Source: Hymenobacter lucidus
GTDB lineage: Bacteria; Bacteroidota; Bacteroidia; Cytophagales; Hymenobacteraceae
Assembly: GCF_020447265.1 (NCBI RefSeq)
Contig: NZ_JAJADR010000002.1
Span: forward strand, 496,001 to 560,000
Length of the DNA stretch: 64,000 nucleotides
Direction: 5' to 3'
Shown: positions 51,190 through 59,153 of the stretch, one piece after another
How the letters are laid out: every line of letters starts with the position of its first letter
Numbering within the stretch: the stretch's first letter is position 1
The notes under the pieces: model-generated
What the model saw: the letters and a program-made list of their open reading frames with translations, nothing else
Databases searched by the model: none
What the model was told of the DNA's origin: nothing
Program-made: the position numbers and the translations under genes

Positions 51190-52416
51190 ATGACTACCCG
51201 AATTCTTCCCTATCTAACCGCCGCGGCCCTGCTTTCTACCCTGACTGCCCAGGCCCAGAACGACTATGAGAAGACCGTAAAAGACGGCTTTGCCGTCAAT
51301 GTCTTCAAGCCCGGCAAGGTAGACGCCACCGATGCCTACGTGGCCCAACTCAAAGCCCCGGCGGGTTTTACCGTCACGAAATTCGCCGAGAAAACCGGCA
51401 ACCCGCGCATGCTGGCCGTAGCCCCCAACGGCGACGTGTACGCCTCCGACCGCACCAAGGGCACCGTCATGCTGCTGCGCGACACGAACAAGGACGGCAA
51501 GTCGGATATGATGAAAGAGGTAGCTAAGCGCCCCGACCTGCACGGCTTGGCCCTGCGCAACGGGAAGCTCTACATCAGCGCTATTCGGGAGCTGTTCGTG
51601 GCCGACATCAAGGCCGACGGCACGCTGGGGGAGCTGAAAACGCTGTATAAAGACCTGCCCGACGCCGGCCAGCATCCTAACCGCACCCTGAACTTCGGGC
51701 CCGATGGCAAGCTGTATTTGTCGGTGGGCAGCACCTGCAACGCCTGCGACGAGCGCAACAAGGAGCAGGCCACGCTGCTGGTGGTGAATACCGATGGCTC
51801 GGGCCGCAAGGTGTTTGCCAAAGGCCTGCGCAACACCATCGGCTTCGGCTGGCACCCCGCTACCAAGGCCCTCTGGGGCTTCGACCACGGCATCGACTGG
51901 CTCGGCGACGAAGACCAGCGTGAGGAGCTGAACGAAATCAAGGAGGGCAGTGACTACGGCTGGCCCTACGTGTACGCCGACGGCAAGATTCCACCCCACC
52001 CCCAGCCCGCCGACATGACGCCCGAGCAGTACGCGGCCAAAAGCGTGCAGCCCGTGCAGCTCTACGCCGCCCACGCGGCCCCGCTGGGCCTGGTGTTCAA
52101 CACGGGCCAGCAGTTTCCGAAAGAATACCAGAACGACGCCTTCGTGACCATGCACGGCTCCTGGAACCGCGCCCAGCCCTCGGGCTACCGCATCGTGCGC
52201 GTGAAGTACGATGCCCAGGGAAAAGCCACCGGCATCGAGGATTTTGTAACCGGCTGGCTCGTGAACAACAACAAGGAGCAGTTCGGCCGCGTCTGCGGCA
52301 TTGCCCAGCACACCGACGGCTCGTTGCTGATTTCGGACGACTCGAACGGCGTAATTTACCGCGTGGCCTATGCGGGCGGTAAAGCGGCGGAGAAAGGCAA
52401 GGCGAAGAAAGGGTAA
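51190..52416 (+). CDS. PQQ-dependent sugar dehydrogenase family (sorbosone dehydrogenase-like)
   Basis: 408 residues with signal peptide (ILPYLTAAALLSTLTAQAQ). A beta-propeller of the soluble glucose/sorbosone dehydrogenase type: NPRMLAVAPNGDVYASDRTKGTVMLLRD, HPNRTLNFGPDGKLYLSVGSTCNAC, AKGLRNTIGFGWHPATKALWGFDHGIDWLGDEDQREELNEI. The HPNR...G..C and RNT/GFDHG residues are the usual PQQ/Ca2+ ligands. The C-terminus FGRVCGIAQHTDGSLLISDDSNGVIYRVAY closes the propeller. Periplasmic oxidation of a sugar is inferred; the protein ends in a Lys/Gly tail. Confidence 0.9.
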   Translation: MTTRILPYLTAAALLSTLTAQAQNDYEKTVKDGFAVNVFKPGKVDATDAYVAQLKAPAGFTVTKFAEKTGNPRMLAVAPNGDVYASDRTKGTVMLLRDTNKDGKSDMMKEVAKRPDLHGLALRNGKLYISAIRELFVADIKADGTLGELKTLYKDLPDAGQHPNRTLNFGPDGKLYLSVGSTCNACDERNKEQATLLVVNTDGSGRKVFAKGLRNTIGFGWHPATKALWGFDHGIDWLGDEDQREELNEIKEGSDYGWPYVYADGKIPPHPQPADMTPEQYAAKSVQPVQLYAAHAAPLGLVFNTGQQFPKEYQNDAFVTMHGSWNRAQPSGYRIVRVKYDAQGKATGIEDFVTGWLVNNNKEQFGRVCGIAQHTDGSLLISDDSNGVIYRVAYAGGKAAEKGKAKKG

Positions 52417-52431
52417 ACCATTGAAGAAGGA

Positions 52432-52530
52432 ACGTCATTCCGAGCGAAGCTGAGGAATCTCGCGTGCTGATGTTGTGGTAGCAATCCAACGTCGCCACGC
52501 GAGATTCCTCGGCTTCGCTCGGAATGACGT
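52432..52530. repeat. 99-bp near-perfect palindromic repeat (REP-like)
   Basis: 35-bp arms 52432-52466 (ACGTCATTCCGAGCGAAGCT...) and 52496-52530 are inverted copies with one mismatch. The spacer is 29 bp. It follows the dehydrogenase stop by 15 bp and is followed by a T-run (TTTTTT), so it also works as a terminator. A half copy lies at 49503-49570. Confidence 0.75.
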
Positions 52531-52593
52531 GCTGTTTTTTTACTATTCACACTTCTACTGCGTTACTTGTTGGCTTAACTTTCCTGCCCGGCC

Positions 52594-53397
52594 ATGTTGC
52601 TTTATCCTGTTCGCCGCTTCCACCGGCCTCTGCTGTTTCCGCCCAGCCTACTGGCGCTGGGGTTTCTGCTGTTGCTGGGGTGCCTGGCATTGCGGCCCTG
52701 GTATCCGGCGTTGGAGCCGCGGTATATGCTGGAACTTACGGTGCCGCCCAAGCCAACGTCCGATTATATCTTCTTTCAGGTTTCCTCACAATCTGGCATA
52801 CACGAGTGGCTTCAGATCGGTGAGACGGAGCGTATTTCTAATTTTGCAGAAAGGTTAGAGCGTTATTCTCAGCTGCCCTATTTCCGCTCTTGGCAGGATT
52901 TTGCTTTTACCGGAGTACTAGAGCAGGATCTGACCACTGCCAATGAAGCCCGATTAGCTATGCGGGTAATGCAAACAGATACAATGCACGCTAAAGGCAT
53001 ACGGATACGCTTTGCTAAGCAGGCCACTTACGCTAGTCTGGTTCAGGGATTGGAGTGGGCAAATTCTGCTACCGAAACGTATTTGCTGGACATTCACCAC
53101 ACGCCTGTTACACTGTATGCTTTTACCAATGTCTACAAATCGCCAGTTTTGGCTGATGGTATTCTTTACCCCAACAAGGCTCCTGTCCCATTTGGTTGTG
53201 GCACTGCTTATTACGACGTAATTGACAAAAAGCCACTCGCTTCTTTCGGAGGCCAGATGCAAAATTGGCTCACGCGCTGGCAGCAAGCTCGGAGCGAAGC
53301 CTTCTCTTCCTCTGCGTGGCAACTTCCAATCCTATTCCTGTTAGGAATTATAGCCCTAAGCAGCTGGAAAATGGCGCGGCGGTGGCACACGGCGTAG
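52594..53397 (+). CDS. Membrane-anchored protein with ExbD-like core, paralog 2
   Basis: 267 residues. RRFHRPLLFPPSLLALGFLLLLGC forms the N-terminal anchor, SAWQLPILFLLGIIALSSW the C-terminal segment. The core GIRIRFAKQATYASLVQGLEWANSATETYLLDIHHTPVTLYAF is the clearest match to the protein at 47265. PYFRSWQDFAFTGVLEQDL and the ending WLTRWQQARSE are also shared. The region resembles an ExbD-type periplasmic fold but lacks the TM Asp. Function unknown. A short gene (53434) follows within 36 bp. Confidence 0.7.
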   Translation: MLLYPVRRFHRPLLFPPSLLALGFLLLLGCLALRPWYPALEPRYMLELTVPPKPTSDYIFFQVSSQSGIHEWLQIGETERISNFAERLERYSQLPYFRSWQDFAFTGVLEQDLTTANEARLAMRVMQTDTMHAKGIRIRFAKQATYASLVQGLEWANSATETYLLDIHHTPVTLYAFTNVYKSPVLADGILYPNKAPVPFGCGTAYYDVIDKKPLASFGGQMQNWLTRWQQARSEAFSSSAWQLPILFLLGIIALSSWKMARRWHTA

Positions 53398-53433
53398 CTA
53401 TTGCGTGTTTCCCAGTCTGACCCAGACTTCCCT

Positions 53434-53988
53434 ATGCCCGCCCTTTCCCCCGACCTGCGCAAAGCCCTCTTCAACTTACCCCAAAAGGAAAAAGACCAGC
53501 TCCTGGCCCGCCTCGTGGCCCAGGACGCGGTGCTGACCGAGCAGCTGGCCTACCGCCTGCTCGAAGGCCCCGACGCGCTGGAGGACCGCCGTGCCCAGCT
53601 CCGCACCCAGATTGACGACCCGGTGCGCGGCTACCACCAAACGCCCAACGATTTGCTCATTATCGTGCGTCAGCTACAGGCCCGCATTGGCTACCACGCC
53701 AAGATTACCGAGGACGCCTTCGGGGAAGTGGAACTAACCTTGCGCCTACTCAACCGCGTCTTTGAGCACCAGCCCCAATTAGTAGCCAAGCTGCACGGCC
53801 CCACTCAGCCCTTGCTGCAACACCTGGCCAAGCGCACCCACGACGCGCTACGCCAAACCGAGAAACTCCACGCCGACTACCACCTGGAGCTGGCCGAAAC
53901 CATCCAAACGCTCCTTCAACGCCTCTGGCAATCCGGAGCCGCGCCCCTGGCCCGGGAGCTGGGCGTACCGAAGGAGTTTAGTTGTTAG
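53434..53988 (+). CDS. Uncharacterised helical protein
   Basis: 184 residues from ATG 53434 (MPALSPDLRKALFNLPQKEKDQLLARLV). It is helical, no membrane segment. It contains GYHQTPNDLLIIVRQLQARIGYHAKITEDAFGEVELTLRLLNRVFEH, then long amphipathic helices. It resembles small regulatory or scaffolding proteins, but I recognise no family. Its last codons (FSC-stop) lie in the left terminal repeat of element B, so the C-terminus may be altered by that insertion. It is cotranscribed with the gene at 52594 at a 36-bp gap. Confidence 0.6.
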   Translation: MPALSPDLRKALFNLPQKEKDQLLARLVAQDAVLTEQLAYRLLEGPDALEDRRAQLRTQIDDPVRGYHQTPNDLLIIVRQLQARIGYHAKITEDAFGEVELTLRLLNRVFEHQPQLVAKLHGPTQPLLQHLAKRTHDALRQTEKLHADYHLELAETIQTLLQRLWQSGAAPLARELGVPKEFSC

Positions 53989-54224
53989 TTGTTGGTTGTC
54001 AGTTGTTAGAGCTGTCATCCTGAACGCAGTGGAGCATTCCGAGCATCAAGCGGCGTTGAAGAACCTTCCCTCGCCTACCCCACCGCAGATAGTGCCAATG
54101 TAAAAAGCCAATTACCACGCAAGTAGTAGAGGGCTTTGGTACGTTGAATCACCCTTATCACTCAAGGGAGGAAGGTCCTTCGCGGGGCTCAGGATGACAG
54201 CGCTAACAACTGACAACTGACAAC
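53988..54224. mobile_element. MITE-like element B, about 237 bp, related to element A
   Basis: Left end GTTGTTGGTTGTCAGTTG... (53988-54023) and right end (54188-54224) are inverted over about 37 bp with three to four mismatches. The interior has TGTCATCCTGAAC, TAAAAAGCC, AGAGGGCTTTGGTACGTTGAA, TATCACTCAAGG and GGCTCAGGATGACAG, in the same order as element A at 44756. It lies between convergent genes at 53988 and 54233, just as A does. No coding capacity. Confidence 0.65.
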
Positions 54225-54232
54225 TTCACCAC

Positions 54233-54685
54233 CTACTCCAGCGCCCGAAACACGATGGGCAACGTGTAGGCCACTTTCACGGGCTGACCGCCGATGCGGC
54301 CGGGGTTCCACCAGGGCATGATGCGCACCAGGCGCAGGGCCTCTTCGTCGAGGCCATAGCCGAGGCCTTTCACCACTTTGGGGTCCAGGATGTGGCCCTG
54401 CTCATCGACGACGAAGCTGACGTGGACTTTGCCGGACGCGCCGTGGTTGAGGGCGGCGGCCGGGTAGTTGATTTTGGCCCGCAGAAACTTGGCAAAAGCG
54501 GCGTCGCCGCCGGGAAAGCCGGGCATTTCCTCGGCCGTGTGGTACACGAGCGGGGCGGCGGCCGGGGCACTGCCAGTGGGCACGCTGCTGCCGCTGTCGG
54601 AAAGCGCAGCCGCGAGCTGGCTTTGGGCGGCGGTGGGAGCCGTGGCCAGCAGAAACGAGAAAAGCACGAGTAGCAGTGGACGCAT
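54233..54685 (-). CDS. Energy-transducer TonB C-terminal domain protein
   Basis: 150 residues with signal peptide (RPLLLVLFSFLLATAPTAAQ) and one TonB C-terminal domain: GGDAAFAKFLRAKINYPAAALNHGASGKVHVSFVVDEQGHILDPKVVKGLGYGLDEEALRLVRIMPWWNPGRIGGQPVKV. It lacks the N-terminal TM and Pro-rich spanning region of true TonB, so it is a secreted stand-alone domain of the type common in Bacteroidota. It may bind peptidoglycan or a TonB-box protein; the partner is unknown. ATG 54685 gives the signal peptide, and the longer frame to 54733 is less likely. Confidence 0.85.
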   Translation of the reverse strand: MRPLLLVLFSFLLATAPTAAQSQLAAALSDSGSSVPTGSAPAAAPLVYHTAEEMPGFPGGDAAFAKFLRAKINYPAAALNHGASGKVHVSFVVDEQGHILDPKVVKGLGYGLDEEALRLVRIMPWWNPGRIGGQPVKVAYTLPIVFRALE

Positions 54686-54875
54686 GGCGGGGCGGGGTAT
54701 CTGGCAGACATACAAAGCTATGCCCTGGCTCAAGCCCGGCCGTAACGCTACCGTTATGCTTGTGTTGCCGTTGTGTTGGCAGAGGTTGCGGTATCCTTTG
54801 CCGCCAAAAAGCAGTACATTATTTCAGGGTTCTTTTCCCCACCTTTTCCAACGCCCCCGCCTAGCTTTCACCACC

Positions 54876-55178
54876 ATGTCTACTCCCAACCCCGAAAATA
54901 TGCGCGTGCCTCAGCATCTGAGCGAGGCCGAGCTGCACCAGGCCCTCGACGAGCTGGATGCCAAAATCAAGACGCTGCGCAACCGCACCCACGCCACGGC
55001 GGCCAACTCCGAAAACACCTACCACGAGCACATTGCGGCCCTGGAAGTGAAGCGGGCCAAGCTGGCCGAGCTGGTTGGGCCCGCCAGTGCCAAAGCACCC
55101 GAGCGCCCCGGCAGCACCTGGGACGAAATCCGCCGGGGCATCGACACCCTGCGTGAGGACTTGCGCAATATCATTTAG
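54876..55178 (+). CDS. Small coiled-coil protein of unknown function
   Basis: 100 residues from ATG 54876 (MSTPNPENMRVPQHLSEAEL). Helical: LDELDAKIKTLRNRTHATA and HEHIAALEVKRAKLAELV, ending TWDEIRRGIDTLREDLRNII. It has the look of small helical stress-response proteins, but no family is certain. The next gene, a lipoprotein, starts 8 bp after its stop, so they probably share a transcript. Confidence 0.7.
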   Translation: MSTPNPENMRVPQHLSEAELHQALDELDAKIKTLRNRTHATAANSENTYHEHIAALEVKRAKLAELVGPASAKAPERPGSTWDEIRRGIDTLREDLRNII

Positions 55179-55186
55179 CCCCTACC

Positions 55187-55501
55187 ATGAAGAACTTTTT
55201 TCCGCTCGCGGCCCTGGTGGCTGCCTTGCTGCTGAGTGCCTGCACTGCCCAGGAAAGCTTTCAAAACGCCGAAAACTGCGTGAAAGTGGAAGTCGGGATG
55301 AGCGAGCAGCAGGTGCGCGGCATTATGGGCGCGCCCACCGGCGAAGATGCAGCCGAGGGCAGCGGCAAAACCTGGTCGTACCTGTTTGGCAGCGCCACCG
55401 ACACCCAGCCCATCCGCATTCAGTTTGATGCCAACGGCAAAGTAAGCTCTACTACCTGCGCCCCGGAAGCCTCGGGCTCGGAGCGGCCTACAGGCAACTA
55501 G
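55187..55501 (+). CDS. BamE/SmpA/OmlA-like lipoprotein
   Basis: 104 residues with lipobox LLLSAC (Cys about 20). The mature part is a BamE-type fold: VKVEVGMSEQQVRGIMGAPTGED with the V..GM...V...MG.P motif, then a beta-strand pair ending in RIQFDANGKVSSTTC. It probably helps outer-membrane assembly or inhibits a partner. It follows the coiled-coil gene by 8 bp and has a terminator. Confidence 0.85.
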   Translation: MKNFFPLAALVAALLLSACTAQESFQNAENCVKVEVGMSEQQVRGIMGAPTGEDAAEGSGKTWSYLFGSATDTQPIRIQFDANGKVSSTTCAPEASGSERPTGN

Positions 55502-55523
55502 AAGCACGTTTTGCTAACTATAC

Positions 55524-55555
55524 GCGGCCCCGTCTCAGTCTTTGAGGCGGGGCCG
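55524..55555 (+). terminator. Strong GC hairpin terminator
   Basis: CGGCCCCG and CGGGGCCG arms extended by CTCA/TGAG, 5-nt loop, behind the OmlA-like gene. Confidence 0.8.
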
Positions 55556-55696
55556 TCGGCGTTGCGGGCGTTACCATTCGGCCGGGTTTACGGCTGGTCA
55601 GCGGCCCTATTTACCGTTCGCCCAAAACCTGTTTCATGGGGCCGGGGCTAGCGCTAGGTTTGAGTCATCATTCACCGCCAACCTCACTCCTGCTCT

Positions 55697-56641
55697 ATGA
55701 ACTTCGCCGCTACCCTCCGCCCCGCCCTGGCCGCCATGCTACTGGCTGCTGCCCCGCTCACCGCCGCCCTGGCCGCTGCTTCGCCGGTCAGCGCTACTGC
55801 CCTCATTGCCGACGATGCCGCCGCCCACCCCGGCTTCACGGTGAAAGTAACCGGCAAAGGCCGCCCCATGCTGCTGATTCCGGGCCTGACCTGCCCCGGC
55901 GCGGTGTGGGACGAAACCGTGGCCCACTACCAGAAACAGTACCAGTGCCATATAGTGTCGCTGTCCGGGTTTGGCGGGCAGCCGGCCACGGCCAATACCA
56001 CGGCCTTTCTGCAAGGTGTGTGCGACCAGCTGCTGGTGTACATCAAGGCCCAGAAAATGAGTAAGCCGGTGATAATAGGCCACAGTTTGGGCGGCTTTAT
56101 GGCTTTGTGGCTGAGCGCCACCCAACCCGAAACCGTCGGCCCGCTGGTTATCGTCGATTCGCTGCCGTTTATGGCCGCCATTCAAAACCCGAGCCTGACG
56201 GCGGAAGCCGCCAAGCCGATGGCTGAGGGCATGCACCAACAAATGAGCAAGGGCCGCATGACGATGGCCACCCAGCGGCAGATGGTAAGCAGCCTGGTAA
56301 CCGATACAGCCCGCGTGACGCAGGTGGCGCGCTGGGGCCTGGCCTCCGATGCGGCCACCGTGGCCCAGGCCATGTACGACCTGATGACCACCGACCTGCG
56401 CCAGGATATTGCCCGCATTCAGCAGCCGGTGCTGGTGCTCGGGGCCTGGGCGGCCTACCAGCAGTACGGCTCGACGCTGGAAAGCACCCGCGCCATCTTT
56501 GCCAGTCAATATGCCAAGCTGCCCCAGCACCACATTGAGATGTCGCAGGCCGGCCGCCACTTCCTGATGTACGACGACCAGCAGTGGTTTTTCGCCCAGG
56601 CCGACGCGTTTCTGAAGCAGAGCACGGTGGCTAAAAAGTAG
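55697..56641 (+). CDS. Secreted alpha/beta hydrolase
   Basis: 314 residues with a signal peptide (LAAMLLAAAPLTAALAAA). Alpha/beta-hydrolase core: GRPMLLIPGLTCPGAVWDETV (oxyanion region), nucleophile elbow VIIGHSLGGFMALWL and the C-terminal HHIEMSQAGRHFLMYDDQQWF with the probable catalytic His. Ser is in GHSLGG. An esterase or lipase is inferred, substrate unknown. A hairpin follows the stop. Confidence 0.9.
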   Translation: MNFAATLRPALAAMLLAAAPLTAALAAASPVSATALIADDAAAHPGFTVKVTGKGRPMLLIPGLTCPGAVWDETVAHYQKQYQCHIVSLSGFGGQPATANTTAFLQGVCDQLLVYIKAQKMSKPVIIGHSLGGFMALWLSATQPETVGPLVIVDSLPFMAAIQNPSLTAEAAKPMAEGMHQQMSKGRMTMATQRQMVSSLVTDTARVTQVARWGLASDAATVAQAMYDLMTTDLRQDIARIQQPVLVLGAWAAYQQYGSTLESTRAIFASQYAKLPQHHIEMSQAGRHFLMYDDQQWFFAQADAFLKQSTVAKK

Positions 56642-56666
56642 GCGGTACAGAGCAGAATAGAAATGT

Positions 56667-56704
56667 AGCCCGTCATGCTTGGCTCAGGCTCAGCATGACG
56701 GGCT
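56667..56704. terminator. Hairpin terminator
   Basis: AGCCCGTCATGCT and AGCATGACGGGCT arms, 13-bp perfect stem with a 12-nt loop, followed by a short T-run. GTCATGC/GCATGAC motifs recall the REP-like repeats elsewhere in the window. Confidence 0.75.
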
Positions 56705-56780
56705 TTGCCGCCTGGCATTCTCGTGCAGGATGCCCAAGGCGGCTCCACCCATATCCGAACGGCGCTATATTGCTCATCTT

Positions 56781-57875
56781 ATGGCCATCATTACCGCCCG
56801 CCCCCGGCTTTACTGGACGCTGCAGCTACTCTGCTGGAGCCTGTACGCCCTGATGGGAATTACCATTTTCAAGGCTACCGGGCGGCTTACGCCGGGGCTG
56901 GCCGTGTCGCAAGTATTCATCGTTGCCCTCAATATCGGCACTTCGCACCTGCTGCGCGGCCTCATTCGGCGGGGCGGCTGGCTGCGATTGCCGGTATTAG
57001 CCGTGGTGCCCCGGCTGCTGGTCGTCAACTTCCTGCTGGCGCTGGGCACGCAGTTCGTCATTTCAGGCATCATGATGTTCATCGTGGGCGTCTTCACGCC
57101 GGGCGAGTTCAGCTGGCTGATGCTGGTGCTCTATTCCTGCTACGCCAACTTCGTGTTCTGGCTCTGGTCGGTGCTTTACTTCGGCCTGCACTACCTCGAC
57201 GGCTATAAGCAGGCCGAGGTGGATAAGTGGAAGCTGACGGCAGCCGTGCAGGAGGCCGAAATGCGGATGCTCAAGGCTCAGATCAATCCGCACTTCATGT
57301 TCAACGGGCTCAATAACATCCGGGCGCTGGTGATTGAAAACCCCGCCCGGGCCCGCGACATGATAACTCACCTCTCGGACTTGCTGCGCTACTCTATTCA
57401 GCTCAACAGCACCGAGCAGGTGCCCCTGGCCCGGGAGCTGGAAATCGTGGAGCACTACCTAGCCCTGGAAGCTATGCAGCTGGAGGAGCGCCTCGCCTAC
57501 TCGCTCGACGTGGCCCCCGAAGCCCTGGCCGTGCCCATTCCACCCATGACGCTGCAATTGCTCGTGGAAAATGCCATTAAACACGGAATTGCCCCAAACC
57601 CCGACGGCGGCCGGATTCAACTAGTAGCCCACCTCGACCAGCAGGAGTTGCGCGTAACGGTGCGCAACACCGGCCACTACCAGCCCCGCTCCGGCCACGA
57701 AGGCGTGGGCCTGCGCAATGCCCAGGAGCGGCTGCAGCTGCTGTTTGGGCCCGCCGCCAGCCTGCAGCTCACCAACAGCGCTACCGAGCCCGGCACTGTA
57801 GTAGCCGAGTTGCGGCTGCCGGCCGGGCCTGGGTCCCCGGCCCTGCGGCCCGCGCTGGCAGCCGTTTCCGCATAA
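56781..57875 (+). CDS. LytS/YehU-type sensor histidine kinase
   Basis: 364 residues from ATG 56781 (MAIITARPRLYWTL). Four membrane segments are followed by a His_kinase domain: AEMRMLKAQINPHFMFNGLNNIRAL with the phosphoacceptor His, then LARELEIVEHYLALEAMQLEERL and the ATP-binding LVENAIKHGIAP and GVGLRNAQERL. This is the internal-kinase layout of LytS/AgrC-type proteins in Bacteroidota. It pairs with the LytR regulator 55 bp downstream. The signal sensed by the membrane part is unknown. The longer frame to 56679 adds residues without TM character. Confidence 0.92.
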   Translation: MAIITARPRLYWTLQLLCWSLYALMGITIFKATGRLTPGLAVSQVFIVALNIGTSHLLRGLIRRGGWLRLPVLAVVPRLLVVNFLLALGTQFVISGIMMFIVGVFTPGEFSWLMLVLYSCYANFVFWLWSVLYFGLHYLDGYKQAEVDKWKLTAAVQEAEMRMLKAQINPHFMFNGLNNIRALVIENPARARDMITHLSDLLRYSIQLNSTEQVPLARELEIVEHYLALEAMQLEERLAYSLDVAPEALAVPIPPMTLQLLVENAIKHGIAPNPDGGRIQLVAHLDQQELRVTVRNTGHYQPRSGHEGVGLRNAQERLQLLFGPAASLQLTNSATEPGTVVAELRLPAGPGSPALRPALAAVSA

Positions 57876-57930
57876 TGCTTCCAACGCCTTCCTATTTCGC
57901 CATCCTGCTCATTTTCTTGCCCTGCTTGCT

Positions 57931-58656
57931 ATGAATGCCCTTCTGGTTGATGATTCGCGGCTGGCCCGCACCGAGCTGCGCCACCTGCTACAGGCCTTCC
58001 CCGAAGTAGTCGTTGTGGGCGAAGCCCGGCACGCGGCCGAAGCCCGCCAGCAGATCGAGCAGCTCCGGCCCGAGCTGCTGTTTCTGGATATTCATATGCC
58101 CGGCGAAACCGGCTTCGAGCTGCTAGCGTCGCTGGAAGCGGCCCCGCAGGTTATTTTCACCACGGCCTACGACGAGTATGCGCTGCGGGCTTTCGAGGTC
58201 AACGCCCTGGATTATCTGCTCAAGCCCATCAGTGAGGCCCGGCTGGCGGCGGCCCTGGAAAAGGCCGGCACTCAGCGGCTGGCCCCCGCCATGCCGCCCG
58301 AAGAAGCTACGCCTGCCCCGCTGTCGATGCAGGATCAGGTGTTTGTAAAGGACGGGGAGCGGTGCTGGTTTGTGCGGTTGGCCGATATCCGACTGTTTGA
58401 AATCAGCGGTAGCTACACCCAGATCTACTTCGAGCAGCACCGGCCGCTCATTCCGCGTACCCTGCAGCACCTGGAGGCTCGCCTCGACCCAAAAGTATTT
58501 TTCCGGGCCAACCGCCAGCAGATCATCAATCTGAAATGGATTGAGAGCATCGAGCCCTGGTTTAGTAACACGCTCAAGATAAAGCTACGGGAAGGGCCCG
58601 AAGTGGAAGTGTCGCGCAAGCAGTCGGTGCTGTTCCGGGAGCTGTTGAGCCTGTAA
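57931..58656 (+). CDS. LytR/AlgR-family response regulator (LytTR DNA-binding)
   Basis: 241 residues. A receiver domain (MNALLVDDSRLARTELRHLL with phospho-Asp in LLFLDIHMPGETGFELL and Lys in LKPISEARL) is followed by a LytTR DNA-binding domain: VFVKDGERCWFVRLADIRLFEISGSYTQIYFEQHR and FFRANRQQIINLKWIESIEPW. It is the partner of the kinase upstream. Target genes are not visible; the next gene is a small lipoprotein. Confidence 0.93.
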   Translation: MNALLVDDSRLARTELRHLLQAFPEVVVVGEARHAAEARQQIEQLRPELLFLDIHMPGETGFELLASLEAAPQVIFTTAYDEYALRAFEVNALDYLLKPISEARLAAALEKAGTQRLAPAMPPEEATPAPLSMQDQVFVKDGERCWFVRLADIRLFEISGSYTQIYFEQHRPLIPRTLQHLEARLDPKVFFRANRQQIINLKWIESIEPWFSNTLKIKLREGPEVEVSRKQSVLFRELLSL

Positions 58657-58809
58657 GCGGCGGGGCAAATGCGGGCCTTTCAACCGACTGGGGGTATAAG
58701 TTAGCTCCTCAGTAGCCCAAGGGCTTATGTATCTTTTATCCCTCGTTCTTAGTATACTACCAGGCAAAGCCCCGACACTCCCGACCGGGGCATTTTCCAG
58801 TGCCTCTCC

Positions 58810-59073
58810 ATGAAAAGACTAGTACAATTGCTCGCCTGCAGCCTGCTCATTACCGGCGCATCCTGCTCCCAGGATACGGTCAGCCAGGGTGCCAACCCGA
58901 AGAAATACAAGGCCGTTTCCACCAGTGGCCCCCGTCGCACCAACGACAAATCCAAGTTCAAAAAGCACCGCAGCCCCGGTTTCGGCGTCGATTTGAATTC
59001 CCGCAACCCCTACAAGGCCAAAACGGTACCGGCTCCCAAAGACTACAAATTCGACAAGAACCCCGGCCGCTAA
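58810..59073 (+). CDS. Small basic lipoprotein of unknown function
   Basis: 87 residues with lipobox ITGASC at about 15-20, then a Lys/Arg-rich mature part (KKYKAVSTSGPRRTNDKSKFKKH, NPYKAKTVPAPKDYKFDKNPG). No domain is recognised. It may lie in the regulon of the LytR protein upstream, an inference from position only. A terminator follows at 59100. Confidence 0.6.
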   Translation: MKRLVQLLACSLLITGASCSQDTVSQGANPKKYKAVSTSGPRRTNDKSKFKKHRSPGFGVDLNSRNPYKAKTVPAPKDYKFDKNPGR

Positions 59074-59099
59074 GCACCGCCTCGTTAGTACCAACAAGC

Positions 59100-59132
59100 A
59101 GCGCCCCGCCTGAATTGCTCAGCCGGGGCGCT
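59100..59132. terminator. Bidirectional hairpin terminator
   Basis: AGCGCCCCG and CGGGGCGCT arms between convergent genes (small lipoprotein and paaN). Confidence 0.75.
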
Positions 59133-59153
59133 GTTATTTATCGATGATAAGCT

